From Candidatus Wallbacteria bacterium (GTDB lineage Bacteria > Muiribacteriota > UBA6191 > JACPRK01), in NCBI GenBank assembly GCA_016199905.1, contig JACQFU010000210.1:1-5627 (forward strand): a stretch of 5,627 bases of DNA, written 5' to 3'. Both the position numbers and the translations under genes were made by a program. The notes under the pieces were generated by a model. The model did no database searches, was not told the origin of the DNA, and worked only from the letters and a program-made list of their open reading frames with translations. Positions 5,360 to 5,627 of this stretch are shown one piece after another (within the stretch, counting starts at the first letter, position 1; each line of letters starts with the position of its first letter).

Positions 5360-5627
5360 ATGGGAATACCGCCGGAGACGAAACCGAACCTAGCGGTGGC
5401 CGGCACGCTCTTGCTCGTGGACGACGAATTGTCGGTTCTCGAAACCGTCGCCTGCTTGCTGGAACTGGACGGCTATCGAGTCCTCACTGCCGCGTCGGGC
5501 CAAGAGGCGCTGGACGTCGCGACCAGAGAGGCTGTGGACGCCATCCTCCTCGACGTGCAGATGCCGAATATGGATGGGTTTCAGGTGTTGCAAGAGCTGG
5601 GGCGAAGGCCCGCTCTGGCCTCGATCC
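5360..5627 (+). CDS. Response regulator, N-terminal receiver domain (3' end outside window)
   Basis: The first 89 residues of a two-component response regulator, cut by the right window edge. Numbered from the ATG at 5360, TLLLVDDE (16-23) supplies the acidic pocket Asp21-Asp22. Asp65 in ILLDVQMPNMDGF is the phosphorylation site. The conserved Thr/Ser and Lys of the receiver and any output domain lie beyond the edge, so whether it is a DNA-binding regulator, a single-domain CheY-like protein or a hybrid kinase part is unknown. The start is uncertain: the ATG at 5360 has GGAGGTG at 5341-5347, twelve bases away, and AAGG almost touching it. An in-frame ATG at 5312 (preceded by GGAAG at 5304-5308) and a GTG at 5345 are alternatives, which would add 16 or 5 residues. 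Its gene is divergent from the 97-residue gene. Confidence 0.88.
   Translation, partial: MGIPPETKPNLAVAGTLLLVDDELSVLETVACLLELDGYRVLTAASGQEALDVATREAVDAILLDVQMPNMDGFQVLQELGRRPALASI

Noticed and set aside
4945..5406. A longer, 153-residue version of the 97-residue protein
   Set aside because: The upstream starts lack a ribosome binding site and would overlap the divergent response-regulator start, whereas the ATG at 5238 has AGGGAG six bases upstream.
1..5627. A mobile element, CRISPR array, phage or toxin-antitoxin system
   Set aside because: No transposase, integrase, terminal inverted repeats, regularly spaced repeats of CRISPR length, tRNA or toxin-antitoxin pair can be seen, and composition is even across the window.

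Overview
The window is GC-rich bacterial chromosomal DNA that looks like an ordinary core-type region. The coding style is dense, with high G+C at third codon positions, ATG starts and GGAG-type ribosome binding sites. Gene content (an XdhC-type cofactor-maturation protein, a ComEA-ComEC DNA-uptake pair, a signal-peptide-bearing secreted protein and a two-component receiver) fits a Gram-negative-type environmental bacterium such as an acidobacterium, a deltaproteobacterium-like group or a relative. The phylum is an inference and cannot be fixed from this sequence. I see no RNA genes, insertion sequences, CRISPR arrays, phage genes or attachment sites.

Layout: (1) Bases 1-290, plus strand: the C-terminal end of an XdhC/CoxI-family protein, cut by the window edge. 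(2) Bases 310-3134, minus strand: a two-gene competence operon, comEA then comEC, joined by a one-base TGATG overlap. The ComEC-like channel has an intact competence core. It lacks the usual C-terminal metallo-beta-lactamase domain and instead carries about 240 residues of soluble sequence that I do not recognise. ComEA carries two tandem helix-hairpin-helix domains, the first degenerate. (3) Bases 3135-3288: a divergent promoter region. (4) Bases 3289-4866, plus strand: a secreted protein with a HETGH zinc-metallopeptidase signature and a downstream EGYAE motif, with no family I can name. (5) Bases 4867-4944: a short convergent gap with a three-copy CTGAAAC repeat and a perfect 7-bp hairpin. 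(6) Bases 4945-5238, minus strand: a 97-residue protein of unknown function. (7) From about 5360 to the right edge, plus strand: the start of a response regulator with a complete phosphorylation site.

The only clear functional unit is comEA-comEC: ComEA binds incoming double-stranded DNA outside the inner membrane and ComEC passes one strand into the cytoplasm. The metallopeptidase is divergent from this operon across a 154-bp gap, so shared control is possible but unproven. The points most worth a second look are the altered C-terminus of ComEC and the unclassified secreted metallopeptidase.
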